DNA of 64,000 nucleotides from Spyradocola sp034113365 (GTDB taxonomy: Bacteria > Bacillota > Clostridia > Christensenellales > UBA1750): positions 15,661-79,660 of the forward strand of contig JAXEXP010000039.1 of NCBI GenBank assembly GCA_034113365.1, read 5' to 3'. Below, one piece after another: positions 25,693 through 34,366 of this stretch (within the stretch, counting starts at the first letter, position 1; each line of letters begins with the position of its first letter). The notes beneath the pieces were generated by a model. That model had not been told where the DNA came from, made no database searches, and was given only the letters and a program-made list of their open reading frames with translations. The translations under genes were made by a program, and so were the position numbers.

Positions 25693-26277
25693 TTATGCGG
25701 GCTGGTATTCGACGTCAAGCTGGGCGGAGTGGAGCACATCGGCGGGGTCGCAGCGCAGGTCGAGCCACTGATCCTGCGCGGGCTTGGGCAGCAGCACCGG
25801 CATGCGGTCGTGGATGAAGGCGATGGCGGGGGCGGGCTCGCGGGTCAGGATCAGGAACTCCGGCTGCCCCTCCCGGATGCGGTAGATGCCCGCCATATAG
25901 ATCATGCCGCACCCCGCCGCGCGGATCGCGTACTTGGTCCTTGCCTTGCCGCGGCGCTCCCATTCAAAGTAGCTGCTCGCGGGGATCAGGCAGCGGCGCT
26001 GCAGCATGCCGTCGCGGAACAGCGGCTTTTCCGCGGCCGTCTCGCTCCGCGCGTTGATGAGCACATGGCTGTCCCGCCGCCCATAGCCCCAGCGCATCGG
26101 GAACACCGCGCGCTCCATGCTGCGGCTGTTGGCCACCACGGGCACGGTGTCGGTGGGGAAGATCTCGCCGCAGGTCTTGACCGGGGCGTCGGCGGGCTTG
26201 CGCCGGTTGAGCATCCCGATGAGGGACCGCAGCTCCTCGTCCGAGTCCTCCTCCGCGATGAAAAAGCGTCCGCACAT
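25693..26277 (-). CDS. SRAP-domain protein (YedK/HMCES family)
   Basis: 194 residues. These proteins crosslink to abasic sites in single-stranded DNA through Cys2 and shield them. The start MCGRFF exposes Cys2 after Met removal. Further family marks are INARSET, the Glu in PASSYFEW and the His in FIHDRMPVLLP. AGGAGG precedes ATG 26277; in-frame codons upstream are not expected to be translated because Cys must be at position 2. It stands alone as a single gene. Confidence 0.93.
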   Translation of the reverse strand: MCGRFFIAEEDSDEELRSLIGMLNRRKPADAPVKTCGEIFPTDTVPVVANSRSMERAVFPMRWGYGRRDSHVLINARSETAAEKPLFRDGMLQRRCLIPASSYFEWERRGKARTKYAIRAAGCGMIYMAGIYRIREGQPEFLILTREPAPAIAFIHDRMPVLLPKPAQDQWLDLRCDPADVLHSAQLDVEYQPA

Positions 26278-26510
26278 GATGATCCTCCTTTGCAGTACAA
26301 ACGGGAAAAGCGTTTCGGCGGCAGTCCGCGCCGCAACGGCGTGGCCCCGCAAACGGCGGGGGCGGGATGACAGGAACGCCTGTTTTTTGCATTGTAGCAT
26401 ACCCCGCGCCGCCTGTAAAGGGAAGAAAGATGCGGGCTCCGCTGCCGGAAGGGAGAAAAGGGCCGGACGGAAAGAGCGAGCCTGTGCGGGCAGGCGGATA
26501 GGGGGCGATA
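26278..26510. other. Intergenic, nothing recognised
   Basis: Upstream region of the SRAP gene. No convincing promoter pair, RNA gene or coding frame is seen. Confidence 0.4.
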
Positions 26511-27240
26511 TAGTTTGTCCGAAAAGGTTTGGTGGGATGCGAGGGGTGTGTTTCAGTGCGTCTGGGGCGTGGGCTGGAGCTTGACGGACACCTCATCAGT
26601 CGCCTGCGGGCGCCAGCTTATTGCGCACCGAACCAGCCGTTCCGGCTGTTCCGGTGTTCCGCATGGCTTATTCTCCAGAAACAGTCCACCGGACTGTTTC
26701 TTCCGAAACGCTCATGCTTCAGGGCTTCGCCCCTCCATAAGCGCACTGTGCTTCCCCTTCGGGAAAGCCCGGTGTTCCGGTCGGCTAATTTTCCGAAAAC
26801 AGTCCACCGGACTGTTTTCTCCAAAACGCTTGACCTTCAGGGCTTCGCCCCTCCGTAGGCGCACCGAAACAGTCCTTCGGCCTGTTCCGGTGTTCCGGTC
26901 GGCTTATTTTCCAGAAACAGTCCACAGGACTGTTTCTTCCAAAACGATCGACCTCCAGGGCTTCGCCCCTCCGGGTGAACCTTCAAGGGGAAGCCGAGGG
27001 CTGCACGCCGTTGTTTTCTGCGTAGTTTTTCGGCAGTCCGAAGCAACCACGAAGGGGCCACACAGTTTGCCCCAAAAGGATTGGTGGAAATACGCGGGGT
27101 GTGTTTTAGTGCGTCTGGGGAGGGGGTGGTGCTGGACTAACACCTCATCAGTCGCCTGCGGGCGACAGCTTCCCCTCAAGGGGAAGCCTTGGGTTTTTCT
27201 GCGTGGTTGTTCGGTAGCTTGACGCAGCCCCAAAGGGGTC
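26511..27240. repeat. Composite repeat region with flanking duplicated modules
   Basis: A ~110 bp module at 26511-26618 (ending ACCTCATCAGTCGCCTGCGG) recurs at 27063-27180. A second module (TCAAGGGGAAGCC, then TTTTCTGCGT and TTCGG) occurs at 26981-27060 and again at 27174-27240. A tandem array lies between. The CACCTCATC...CTTCCCCTCAAGGGGAAG unit recurs at 63353-63400. No coding capacity is seen. Confidence 0.75.
26651..26972. repeat. Tandem repeat, 118 bp period, about 2.7 copies
   Basis: Copies start at CCGGTGTTCCG (26651, 26769, 26887). Each contains a perfect hairpin AAACAGTCC-ACC-GGACTGTTT (26679, 26797, 26915) and AGGGCTTCGCCCCTCC. The period is exactly 118 bp between all three hairpins. 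Confidence 0.85.
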
Positions 27241-27282
27241 GCCATGGATCGTCAGCAAGCGGGCAGGAGGGCGTGGAGGGGG

Positions 27283-27984
27283 TCATTCCACCTTCAGCAT
27301 GCGGTACCCTACGCCGATGTGCGTCTGGATGTACTGCGGCGAATCGGGCGTGGGCTCCAGCTTTTTGCGCAGCGTCGCCATGAACACGCGCAGCGAGGCC
27401 ACGTCGTTTTCCCAGCTGCGGCCCCAGATGTTCTGCGTGATGAAGGTGTGCGTCAGCACCTTGCCCACGTTCTGCGACAGCAGGCACAGCAGCTTGTACT
27501 CAATGGGCGTCAGATGCAGCTCCTGCCCGTCCAGGTAGGCGCAGCCCCCGGCGTAATCCACGCGGAGCTTGCCGTTGACGAACACCGAGCCCGCCGTCAG
27601 GCTCTCGGCGGACATGTAGGACAGCCTGCGCTGCGTCACGCGCAGCCGGGCCAGCAGCTCCTCCACCGAGAAGGGCTTGGTCAGGTAGTCGTCCGCGCCG
27701 GCGTCCAGCGCCTCGATCTTGTCCGCGTCCTCGCTGCGCGCGCTGATGACGATGATGGGCAGGTTGGACCAGGAGCGGATATTGCGGATCACCTGCACGC
27801 CGTCCATGTCGGGCAGGCCCAGGTCCAGCAGCACGATGCTGGGGTTGTGCGACGAGGCCTCCAGTATGGCCGACTCGCCGTTTGCCGCCACCAGATAGCG
27901 GTAGTCGTTCGCCTTGAGCGTGGTGGTGATGAGGTTGCGCACCGGAGGGTCGTCCTCCACCACCAGGATCAGCGTTTTATTCAT
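27283..27984 (-). CDS. kdpE: KdpE-type response regulator
   Basis: 233 residues, OmpR/PhoB family. Receiver with VVEDDPPVRN, phosphoacceptor Asp54 in VLLDLGLPDMDG, Lys in LTKPFSVEELLAR; C-terminal winged helix (LTPIEYKLLCLLSQNVGKVLTH). The start overlaps the kinase gene by 8 bp, so they are translationally coupled. KdpE normally turns on the KdpFABC K+ pump, but no kdpFABC genes are in this window; the neighbouring KtrAB genes are a plausible target (inference). Confidence 0.9.
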   Translation of the reverse strand: MNKTLILVVEDDPPVRNLITTTLKANDYRYLVAANGESAILEASSHNPSIVLLDLGLPDMDGVQVIRNIRSWSNLPIIVISARSEDADKIEALDAGADDYLTKPFSVEELLARLRVTQRRLSYMSAESLTAGSVFVNGKLRVDYAGGCAYLDGQELHLTPIEYKLLCLLSQNVGKVLTHTFITQNIWGRSWENDVASLRVFMATLRKKLEPTPDSPQYIQTHIGVGYRMLKVE

Positions 27985-30604
27985 GCAGCTCTACCTCCCC
28001 TGCGGGCACCGTAAAGGTAAACACCGCGCCCTGCGGCACGTTGTCCGTCACCGCGATGGTCCCGCCGTGCGCCGTGACGATGGTCCTGCACAGCGACAGC
28101 CCCAGCCCCAGGCTCCTGCGGCTGTCCGCCACCTGGTTGGCCCCGCTGTAAAACATGTCGAACACCCGCTTTTTCTGCTCGTCCGGGATGCCCGGGCCGT
28201 TGTCGGCCACCGAGACCTCCACCCATTTGTCCCTTTTCTGCATGCAGATCTCGATCACAGAGCCCGCGGGCGTGTATTTGATGGCGTTGTCCACCAGGTT
28301 GATGAGCAGCTGCACGATGAGCTTGACGTCGATCTGCGCCAGGATCAGCTCCTGCGCGCTGCGCACGCGGATGGTGTGCTCGCACTTCCGGCGGTTGATG
28401 TGCCGCAGCGCCTCGGCCACCACCTCGTCCATCAGCTCCACCGAGCGGTTGAGGCTCACCTGCCCGCCCTCGATGCGCGTGACGGCCAGCAGGTTCTCCA
28501 CCAGGTTGATCAGCCACATGGAGTCGTCGTAGATGTCCGTGAAGGTCTGCTCGCGCGTCTCGTCGTCCATCTTGGCGTAGTTGACCATCAGGTTGCTCGC
28601 GCTGCCCGAGATGGAGGTCAGCGGCGTGCGCAGGTCGTGCGAGATGGCGCGCAGCAGGTTGGCGCGCAGCTGCTCGTTTTTGGCCAGCAGCGCCGCCTCC
28701 TCCTTCTCGCGCGCGTTGCGCAGGTTCTCCATCGCCAGCGCGCACTCACCCAGGATCGACAGCAGCACGCTGTTTTCAAAGGGATCCAGGTGACCGCCGT
28801 TCATGCAGATGCCCACCACGCCGTACACCTGCCGGTTGACGCGGATGGCAAGATACAGGCACTTCGCGCCGGAGAAGGTGTCCGTGGTGGCGCCCGCGTG
28901 CTTGTTGTTGCGCAGCACCCACTCGGCCACGGCGCGCTCGCCCTCTGCGGTCAGGTCCTGCCCGCCGCTCTCCGCGGCGCGGTAGAGGCGCGGCTGCTCG
29001 AGCGAGGCGCCGCCGGAGGGGTAGACCACCAGGTCGCGCCGCAGCAGCTTCATCAGCTGCTCTGCCGCCGCGTCGATCACCGCGGGCTCGTCGCCCGCCT
29101 TTTGCAGCAGCTGGTTGGTCTCAAACAGGATCCGGGTGCGGTAGGCCGCTCTGGCCGACTGCCGGGCGCTCTCCTTGAGCCGCGTGGCCAGAGAGCCCGT
29201 CAGCAGCGCCATCATGAACATGATGACGAACGTCACCAGGTACCTCGGGTCATAGAAATTGAAGGTGTAGCGCGGGCTGGTGAAAAAGAAGTTGAACACA
29301 AGCACGTTCACCAGCGAGGAGAGCAGCCCGCACAGTTTGCTGCTGGTGATGACAGAGATCACCAGCACGCCGAAGATGTACACCGCCACGATGTTGGCCT
29401 CGGTAAAGCCCAGCGCGTCAAACGCGCCGCCCACCAGCGTCGCGGCCAGCAGCACCAGCAGGCTCTTGCCCACGTCCCGCGCCGTGATCGCCAGCACCTC
29501 GCCGCGCCTGCGCCCCGGCACGCGGTAGCTGCCCGCGCTGGCGTCGGGGATGACGTGGATGTCCAGATTGGGCGCCTGCGCGATGAGCCGCTCGGTCAGC
29601 GTGGGCTTGCCCAGCAGCCCGCGGCGCGTGGCCGTGCTGCGCCCGATCACGATCTTGGACACCCCCGACAGCCGCGCAAATTCCGCGATCTGGAAGGGCA
29701 CGTCCTCGCCGTAGCTCGTCTCCACGGTCGCGCCCAGCTGCTGGGCCAGCCGCACGTTCTCGCGCAGCCGGTTTTTGTCCTCCTCGCTCATCGCCTCGCC
29801 GCCCGGCGTCTCCACGAACAGCGCCGTGAACGCCCCGCGGAAGGCCGTGGCCATGCGCGCCGCCGTGCGGATGATCTTGGCGTTGGAGGGGGAGGAGGAC
29901 AGGCACACCAGGATGTGCTCGTCGGTGTGGTAGTCGCTGCGGCTCTGCATGCGCGCGCGCTCGGTCAGCAGATTGACGCGGTCGGCGCAGCGCCGCAGCG
30001 CCAGTTCGCGCAGCGCGGTCAGCTTTTCGACGGTGTACCCGTCCGCGGCCCGCGCGTCCCCGCCCGGCGCGCCGCCCCGCAGCCGCTCGAGCAGCTCCTC
30101 GGGCTCGATGTCCACCAGCTCCACCTGATCGGCCTGGTCAAACGCCGAATCGGGGATGCGCTCGCCCACCTGCACGCCCGTGATGGAGGCCACCGTGTCG
30201 TTGAGGCTCTCGATGTGCTGCACGTTGACCGTGGTGTAGACGTCGATGCCCGCCCGCAGCAGCTCCTGCACGTCCTGATAGCGCTTGGCGTGCCGGCTGC
30301 CCTCCGCGTTGGCGTGCGCCAGCTCGTCCACCAGGATCAGCTGCGGCCTGCGGCGCAGCGCCGCGTCCAGGTCGAATTCGCACAGCAGGCGGCCGCCGTG
30401 CAGCACCTGCCGCGCGGGCAGCTGCTCCAGTCCGCGCAGCAGCGCCGCGGTCTGCGGCCGCGCGTGCGGCCCGATGACGCCCACCGCCACGTCCGTCCCG
30501 CGCGCCCGGGCCTGCTGCGCCGCCTCCAGCATCGCATAGGTCTTGCCCACGCCCGCCGCGTAGCCAAAGAATATCTTGAGCTTGCCCCGGCCCTCACTGC
30601 CCAT
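27977..30604 (-). CDS. kdpD: KdpD sensor histidine kinase
   Basis: 875 residues, full length. N-terminal KdpD domain with Walker A GYAAGVGKTYAML (about 14-26) and VDELAHAN, then a universal-stress-protein domain (ILVCLSSSPSN, VIGRSTATRRGLLGKPTLTERL), four membrane segments around 390-480, a GAF-like region, H-box AISHDLRTPL with His656, and the ATPase domain (DNAIKYTP, DNGPGIPDEQKKRVFD, GLGLSLCRTIV). Senses K+ limitation or turgor. GGGGAGGT lies before ATG 30604, and an extended -10 promoter is at 30633-30638. Confidence 0.94.
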   Translation of the reverse strand: MGSEGRGKLKIFFGYAAGVGKTYAMLEAAQQARARGTDVAVGVIGPHARPQTAALLRGLEQLPARQVLHGGRLLCEFDLDAALRRRPQLILVDELAHANAEGSRHAKRYQDVQELLRAGIDVYTTVNVQHIESLNDTVASITGVQVGERIPDSAFDQADQVELVDIEPEELLERLRGGAPGGDARAADGYTVEKLTALRELALRRCADRVNLLTERARMQSRSDYHTDEHILVCLSSSPSNAKIIRTAARMATAFRGAFTALFVETPGGEAMSEEDKNRLRENVRLAQQLGATVETSYGEDVPFQIAEFARLSGVSKIVIGRSTATRRGLLGKPTLTERLIAQAPNLDIHVIPDASAGSYRVPGRRRGEVLAITARDVGKSLLVLLAATLVGGAFDALGFTEANIVAVYIFGVLVISVITSSKLCGLLSSLVNVLVFNFFFTSPRYTFNFYDPRYLVTFVIMFMMALLTGSLATRLKESARQSARAAYRTRILFETNQLLQKAGDEPAVIDAAAEQLMKLLRRDLVVYPSGGASLEQPRLYRAAESGGQDLTAEGERAVAEWVLRNNKHAGATTDTFSGAKCLYLAIRVNRQVYGVVGICMNGGHLDPFENSVLLSILGECALAMENLRNAREKEEAALLAKNEQLRANLLRAISHDLRTPLTSISGSASNLMVNYAKMDDETREQTFTDIYDDSMWLINLVENLLAVTRIEGGQVSLNRSVELMDEVVAEALRHINRRKCEHTIRVRSAQELILAQIDVKLIVQLLINLVDNAIKYTPAGSVIEICMQKRDKWVEVSVADNGPGIPDEQKKRVFDMFYSGANQVADSRRSLGLGLSLCRTIVTAHGGTIAVTDNVPQGAVFTFTVPAGEVELHE

Positions 30605-30632
30605 GTCCGCACCTCCCCGCGCTCAAGTGCCT

Positions 30633-30638
30633 ATTATA
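30633..30638 (-). promoter_or_regulatory. Extended -10 promoter of kdpDE
   Basis: Minus strand TGGTATAAT: consensus -10 (30633-30638) with TG one base upstream. No clear -35. Confidence 0.5.
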
Positions 30639-30658
30639 CCACATCGCGCCGCCGCACG

Positions 30659-30964
30659 CTATCTCCCGGCCCGCCACAGCAGCACCGCGCCGCGCGCCTG
30701 CCCCGAGCGCAGGAAGATGGCGTCCAGCCGCCCCGCATCCAGCGCCCGGCGCAGCTCCTGCTCCGACCCAATGTACAGACGGACCTCCCCCAGCAGCCCG
30801 CACAGCGCGTCCGCGTCCAGCCCGCGCTCCACGCCCAGCCGCAGGCCCGCCGCCTCCGGCTCCTGCGGCGCGCTGCCCTTGAGCAGCCTGTCCAGCCGCG
30901 CCATAAAAAACCAGACGCCCGCCAGCACCGCCGCCAGCGCCGCGATCCAGATCAGGTCCCGCAT
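30659..30964 (-). CDS. Small membrane-anchored protein, unknown
   Basis: About 101 residues: one N-terminal membrane helix (LIWIAALAAVLAGVWFFMA), then a short soluble domain with LYIGSEQELRRALDAGRLDAIFLRSGQARGA-like content. Not recognised. It sits between ktrA and kdpD on the same strand, so a link with K+ sensing or transport is possible but unproven. Start taken at the Met in MRDLIW; an ATG two codons earlier is also possible. Confidence 0.55.
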   Translation of the reverse strand: MRDLIWIAALAAVLAGVWFFMARLDRLLKGSAPQEPEAAGLRLGVERGLDADALCGLLGEVRLYIGSEQELRRALDAGRLDAIFLRSGQARGAVLLWRAGR

Positions 30965-30998
30965 GATCACCCCTCCTGCCCTGTTTCGCCTGCCGCCG

Positions 30999-31646
30999 TC
31001 AGGTGTGGAAGCACCGCTGCAGATCCTTGTTGCGCCCCAGCACCAGCATGACCTCGCCCTCGTGGAGCACCACGTCCGGCGACAGGGACAGCGCCAGCTT
31101 GCCGTCCTTCTTTACGCCCATGATGTTGATGTTATACTTTTTGCGGATATCGATCTGCCCGATGGTGCGGCCTGCCCACGCCTTGGGCACCGCCAGCTCG
31201 AACATGCCGTGCTCCTCGTCCAGCTCCACATAGCCCAGGATGTGGTCCGAGCTGTACCGGATGGCGGTCCAGCGCGCCAGCTGCTTTTCGGGGTAGACCA
31301 CCTCGTCCGCGCCGTTTTTGAGCAGAAAGCGCTCCTGCACGTCGCTCTTTGCGCGCGACACCACAAGCCGGGCGCCCAGCTCCTTGAGCAGCGCCGTCGT
31401 CTCCAGCGAGCACTGGAAGTCCGTGGCCACCGTGACGATGCACACGTCGTAGTTGCGCACGCCCAGCGACTCCATGAACGCCGCGTTGGTGCAGTCGCCG
31501 ATCTGCGCGTTGGTGACAAAGGGCAGCACCGCCTCGACGCGGTCCTCCGCGCTGTCCACCGCCATCACCTGATGCCCCAGGTGGTTCAGGTGCATCGCGA
31601 TGTGCCGCCCGAAGCGCCCCAGCCCGATCAAAAGTATGGTTTTCAT
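30999..31646 (-). CDS. ktrA: KtrA/TrkA-type K+ channel regulatory subunit
   Basis: 215 residues. RCK_N Rossmann domain with dinucleotide motif LIGLGRFGRH (about 6-15), a conserved VDSAEDRVE acidic loop, and an RCK_C domain at the C-terminus (ALSLSPDVVLHEGEVMLVLG). It forms the cytoplasmic ring gating KtrB, usually controlled by ATP/ADP and c-di-AMP. AGGAG precedes the preferred ATG 31646; an ATG at 31661 would overlap ktrB. It follows ktrB by 11 bp. Confidence 0.92.
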   Translation of the reverse strand: MKTILLIGLGRFGRHIAMHLNHLGHQVMAVDSAEDRVEAVLPFVTNAQIGDCTNAAFMESLGVRNYDVCIVTVATDFQCSLETTALLKELGARLVVSRAKSDVQERFLLKNGADEVVYPEKQLARWTAIRYSSDHILGYVELDEEHGMFELAVPKAWAGRTIGQIDIRKKYNINIMGVKKDGKLALSLSPDVVLHEGEVMLVLGRNKDLQRCFHT

Positions 31647-31657
31647 GTTGCTTCTCC

Positions 31658-32995
31658 TCATCCTACCGTGATCTTCTCCTTTGGCAGCTTGGATAGGTTG
31701 TGCTGCTGCACGCCGATGCGCGCCGCGAACACCAGCGTCAGCCCGCCGACCCGGCCCATGAACATCAGCATCGTCAGGATCAGCTTGGACAGCCGCCCCA
31801 GCCCCGGCGTGATGCCCATGGACAGGCCCACCGTGCCCACTGCCGACGCCGTCTCAAACAGGCAGGTCAGCATGGGCAGCCCCTCGATCAGGCTGATGAC
31901 CAGCCCGCCGACAAACACCAGCACCAGGTACATCAGCAGCACGGTGGCCGCGTTCCGGACCACGTCCTCGTCCACCCTGCGGCCGAAAAAGTGCGTGTAC
32001 TTCTGCCGGCCGAAGGTGGATACCGCCGTGCCCAGCAGCACCGCGGCGGTGGTGGTCTTCATGCCGCCCGCCGTGGAGCCCGGGCTGCCGCCGATGAGCA
32101 TCAGCACGATGACCAGGTACTGCCCCGCCTCGCTCAGCCCTGACAGGTTCACCGTGTTGAAGCCCGCCGTGCGCGGCGTCACCGCCTGAAACAGCGAGAT
32201 CAGCACGCGGTTCTTCACCGGCACGGCGTCAAACTCCAGAAAGAAAAAATACGCCGCCGGAAGGATGAGCAGCAGCGCCGTCATGCACAGGATCACCTTG
32301 CTCTGCATCCGGTAGCGGCGCAGGTGCAGCCCGTTGGTGCGCACGTCGTCCCAGGTCATAAAGCCGATGCCGCCCATCAGGATGAGCAGCATGATCGTGA
32401 GATTGATCACGGGCTCCTGCGCGTAGCTGGTCAGCGAGGAATAGGCCCTGCGCGTGCCCATCAGGTCAAAGCCCGCGTTGCAGAACGCCGACACCGCGTG
32501 GAACAGCGCCATCCACAGCCCGCGCGCCCCGAAATCCCGCACGAACACCGGCGCCATCACCGCCGCGCCCAGCAGCTCGGCGCACAGCGTGGTGCGGATG
32601 ATGAACCCCGTCAGCCGCACGATGCCGCCTACCTTGGAGGCGGAGATGGCCTCCTGCATGGTGCTGCGCTGCATCAGCGAGATCTTGCGGCCCGAGATGA
32701 TGGCAAAGGACGCCGCCACCGTGATCACGCCCATGCCGCCGATCTGGATCAGCAGCAGGATCACCGCCTGCCCAAAGGGCGACCAGTAGGTCGCGGTGTC
32801 GTGCACCACAAGGCCCGTGACGCACACCGCGGACGTCGCGGTGAACAGCGCGTCGCCAAAGCTCGCCGGCACGCCTGCCCGCCGCGCGATGGGCAGCATC
32901 AGCAGCAGCGTCCCCAGTAGGATCACTGCGGAAAATCCCAATATGATGATCTGAAACGATGTCAGCTTCCTGTTTCTGTGAAGCATCAGGTCCAT
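31658..32995 (-). CDS. ktrB: KtrB/TrkH-type K+ transporter
   Basis: About 445 residues. The four K+-filter loops are visible: SAVCVTGLVV, SAFCNAGFDL, TPRTAGFNTV and SAVGTVGLSMG, each with the key Gly. The GGSPGSTAGGMKTTT gate segment is present. About eight to ten membrane helices. Start taken at MDLMLHRNRK with AAAGGGG upstream; a longer start is possible. First gene of the ktrB-ktrA pair, same strand as kdpDE. Confidence 0.93.
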   Translation of the reverse strand: MDLMLHRNRKLTSFQIIILGFSAVILLGTLLLMLPIARRAGVPASFGDALFTATSAVCVTGLVVHDTATYWSPFGQAVILLLIQIGGMGVITVAASFAIISGRKISLMQRSTMQEAISASKVGGIVRLTGFIIRTTLCAELLGAAVMAPVFVRDFGARGLWMALFHAVSAFCNAGFDLMGTRRAYSSLTSYAQEPVINLTIMLLILMGGIGFMTWDDVRTNGLHLRRYRMQSKVILCMTALLLILPAAYFFFLEFDAVPVKNRVLISLFQAVTPRTAGFNTVNLSGLSEAGQYLVIVLMLIGGSPGSTAGGMKTTTAAVLLGTAVSTFGRQKYTHFFGRRVDEDVVRNAATVLLMYLVLVFVGGLVISLIEGLPMLTCLFETASAVGTVGLSMGITPGLGRLSKLILTMLMFMGRVGGLTLVFAARIGVQQHNLSKLPKEKITVG

Positions 32996-33545
32996 TCGCG
33001 TACCCCTTTGCGCCTCTGTATTGGCTCTTAATGATACGGCCAAACAGCTAAAGAAAGTGAAAGAATCTTGCCGCGCGCATTAAGAACGTCTAAAGATGCC
33101 CGCCCGGGCGGGGGCAAGGGGCACATCCATCCCACCGTCGCGGATCGCGCCCTGGGAAGGGCTTGCAAACCTTTTCGGATGCGAAGGAGCGTCATTCGGC
33201 GCTGTTTTTATGGGTCAAAACAAGGCGACCGATTGACCGGGATGTCATCAGGAATTATAATAACAGCGCAGAAACACGCATTCGGGAGGAGGCCCCTCGC
33301 ATTTTGGGGGATGGGGTGCAATGCCCTCGCGAAATCGCGGCCTCGCCCGTTGTCCTGCCGTCCGCCCCGGAAGTTCACCAGGTCGAAAGCGGCGCGATGG
33401 GGAAGGCCGCCGTGCCGGAACGATACATAGCCTTCGGCGCAGAGGCGCCCAATCATGCCAACGACCGCATGAGCGCCACCGGCATCGCGCTGGCGGCCCT
33501 GCGATCTGCTCTATACAAGAGCGCGAAAGGGCAGAAGGACCTGCC
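32996..33545. other. Intergenic region with a strong plus-strand promoter
   Basis: About 550 bp between ktrB and the deformylase region. It holds the promoter at 33233-33261. The transcribed stretch 33270-33545 has small stems such as CGCGAAATCGCG and GGCGCAGAGGCGCC but matches no RNA family I recognise. No reliable gene. Confidence 0.45.
33233..33261 (+). promoter_or_regulatory. Consensus sigma-A promoter upstream of def
   Basis: -35 TTGACC (33233-33238), 17 bp, -10 TATAAT (33256-33261). The transcript would run ~355 nt before the deformylase start. Confidence 0.75.
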
Positions 33546-33627
33546 ATGGCGTTTGAGGATCAGAAGGAATACAGGGAATTCTGCATGCCGCCCCAATAAG
33601 CCGGGCACCAAGGAGGTACCGAAGATG
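33546..33627 (+). pseudogene. N-terminal remnant of a GyrI-like protein
   Basis: ATG 33546 opens MAFEDQKEYREFCMPPQ and then stops. Shifting frame at the run of C before the stop continues NKPGTKEVPKM. The joined reading KKEYREFxMPP-NKPGxxEVPKM matches the usual start of GyrI-like small-molecule-binding proteins (xFDYKKEYKEFYMPKxKPxxxEVPxM). AAGGA precedes the ATG. The remnant ends exactly at the deformylase ATG. Recognition is by eye and rests on about 27 residues. Confidence 0.4.
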
Positions 33628-34035
33628 ATTCAACCCATTATGAAAGACCCGATTTTTCTGGCGCAGAAGTCCGCGCCTGCCACGGAACAGGATCTGCAGG
33701 CGGCCCGGGATCTGCTGGACACACTGACCGCCCATAGGGACGGCTGCGTGGGCATGGCGGCCAACATGATCGGCGTTTCCAAGCGCATCATCGCCTTTGA
33801 CAACGAGGGCAAGTACATGGTGATGTTCAACCCGGAGATCGTCAGGTGCGCGGAGCCCTACGAGGCGGAGGAGGGCTGCCTGTCCCTGCCCGGGACGCGG
33901 AAAGCCAGGCGCTATCGCTCCATCAAGGTCAAGTATCAGAATGAGCAGTTTCAAACCCGCCTAAAGACCTTCACCGGCTGGACGGCCCAGATCATCCAGC
34001 ACGAGATCGACCATTGCAGCGGGGTGCTGATCTGA
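33625..34035 (+). CDS. def: Peptide deformylase
   Basis: 136 residues. Fe/Zn enzyme that removes the formyl group from new proteins. Motif 1 is GCVGMAANMIG (a clostridial variant of GxGLAAxQ), motif 2 EEGCLSLPG with metal ligand Cys85, motif 3 HEIDH with His126 and His130 and catalytic Glu127. It ends a few residues after HEIDH, as usual for the short clostridial type. AAGGAGGT lies 7 nt before ATG 33625; these same bases read as codons of a GyrI-like remnant. Confidence 0.93.
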   Translation: MIQPIMKDPIFLAQKSAPATEQDLQAARDLLDTLTAHRDGCVGMAANMIGVSKRIIAFDNEGKYMVMFNPEIVRCAEPYEAEEGCLSLPGTRKARRYRSIKVKYQNEQFQTRLKTFTGWTAQIIQHEIDHCSGVLI

Positions 34036-34366
34036 GCCGCATCGAACCAGCCGAACAGGCCCGGCCGTTTGCATTGCAAGCCCCCAAGTCCCGTGATTTC
34101 CGGTGCCAGCGGATGTCCGCGGCAGATTCAGGTCTGGATGGCGTCAAGCCACGCCTGCGCCATCCCTTTCGGCATCCCAATGCCGATGCCCTCTGCCTGA
34201 GCAAAAAGCTCCAATCAACCTGAAGGGTTGATTGGAGCTTTTTATGTCCTGCCTGCAATCATTTCCGTTGATGAAGCTGGATTCCAGCTCAAGGTTCTGT
34301 GAAACAGGGGTTTGATCCCAGGCAGCAACGGCCTTGATTAGAGGGCTGGATTTTCCATCGCGTTCG
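34036..34366. other. Intergenic region, convergent gene ends
   Basis: Contains the terminator at 34203-34243. Otherwise nothing is supported. Confidence 0.5.
34203..34243. terminator. Bidirectional terminator
   Basis: 18 bp perfect stem (34203-34220 with 34226-34243), loop TGAAG. It begins with AAAAA and ends with TTTTT, so it works for def and for the minus-strand polysaccharide locus. Confidence 0.9.

Noticed and set aside
26500..27240. Repeat region as a CRISPR array
   Set aside because: Unit is 118 bp with internal hairpins, three copies only, no constant repeat with variable spacers, and no cas genes nearby.
32996..33060. Possible c-di-AMP (ydaO) riboswitch before ktrB
   Set aside because: Such switches often precede ktr genes, but the leader here is too short and the expected conserved blocks are not seen.
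33270..33545. Possible non-coding RNA (6S or SRP-like) after the consensus promoter
   Set aside because: Checked by eye for SRP and 6S core features; none found. Small stems alone are not enough.
34120..34206. Minus-strand frame reading ELFAQAEGIGIGMPKGMAQA to a stop
   Set aside because: It looks protein-like but begins inside the terminator hairpin right after a stop codon, and is under 30 codons. Could be a tiny remnant; not supported.
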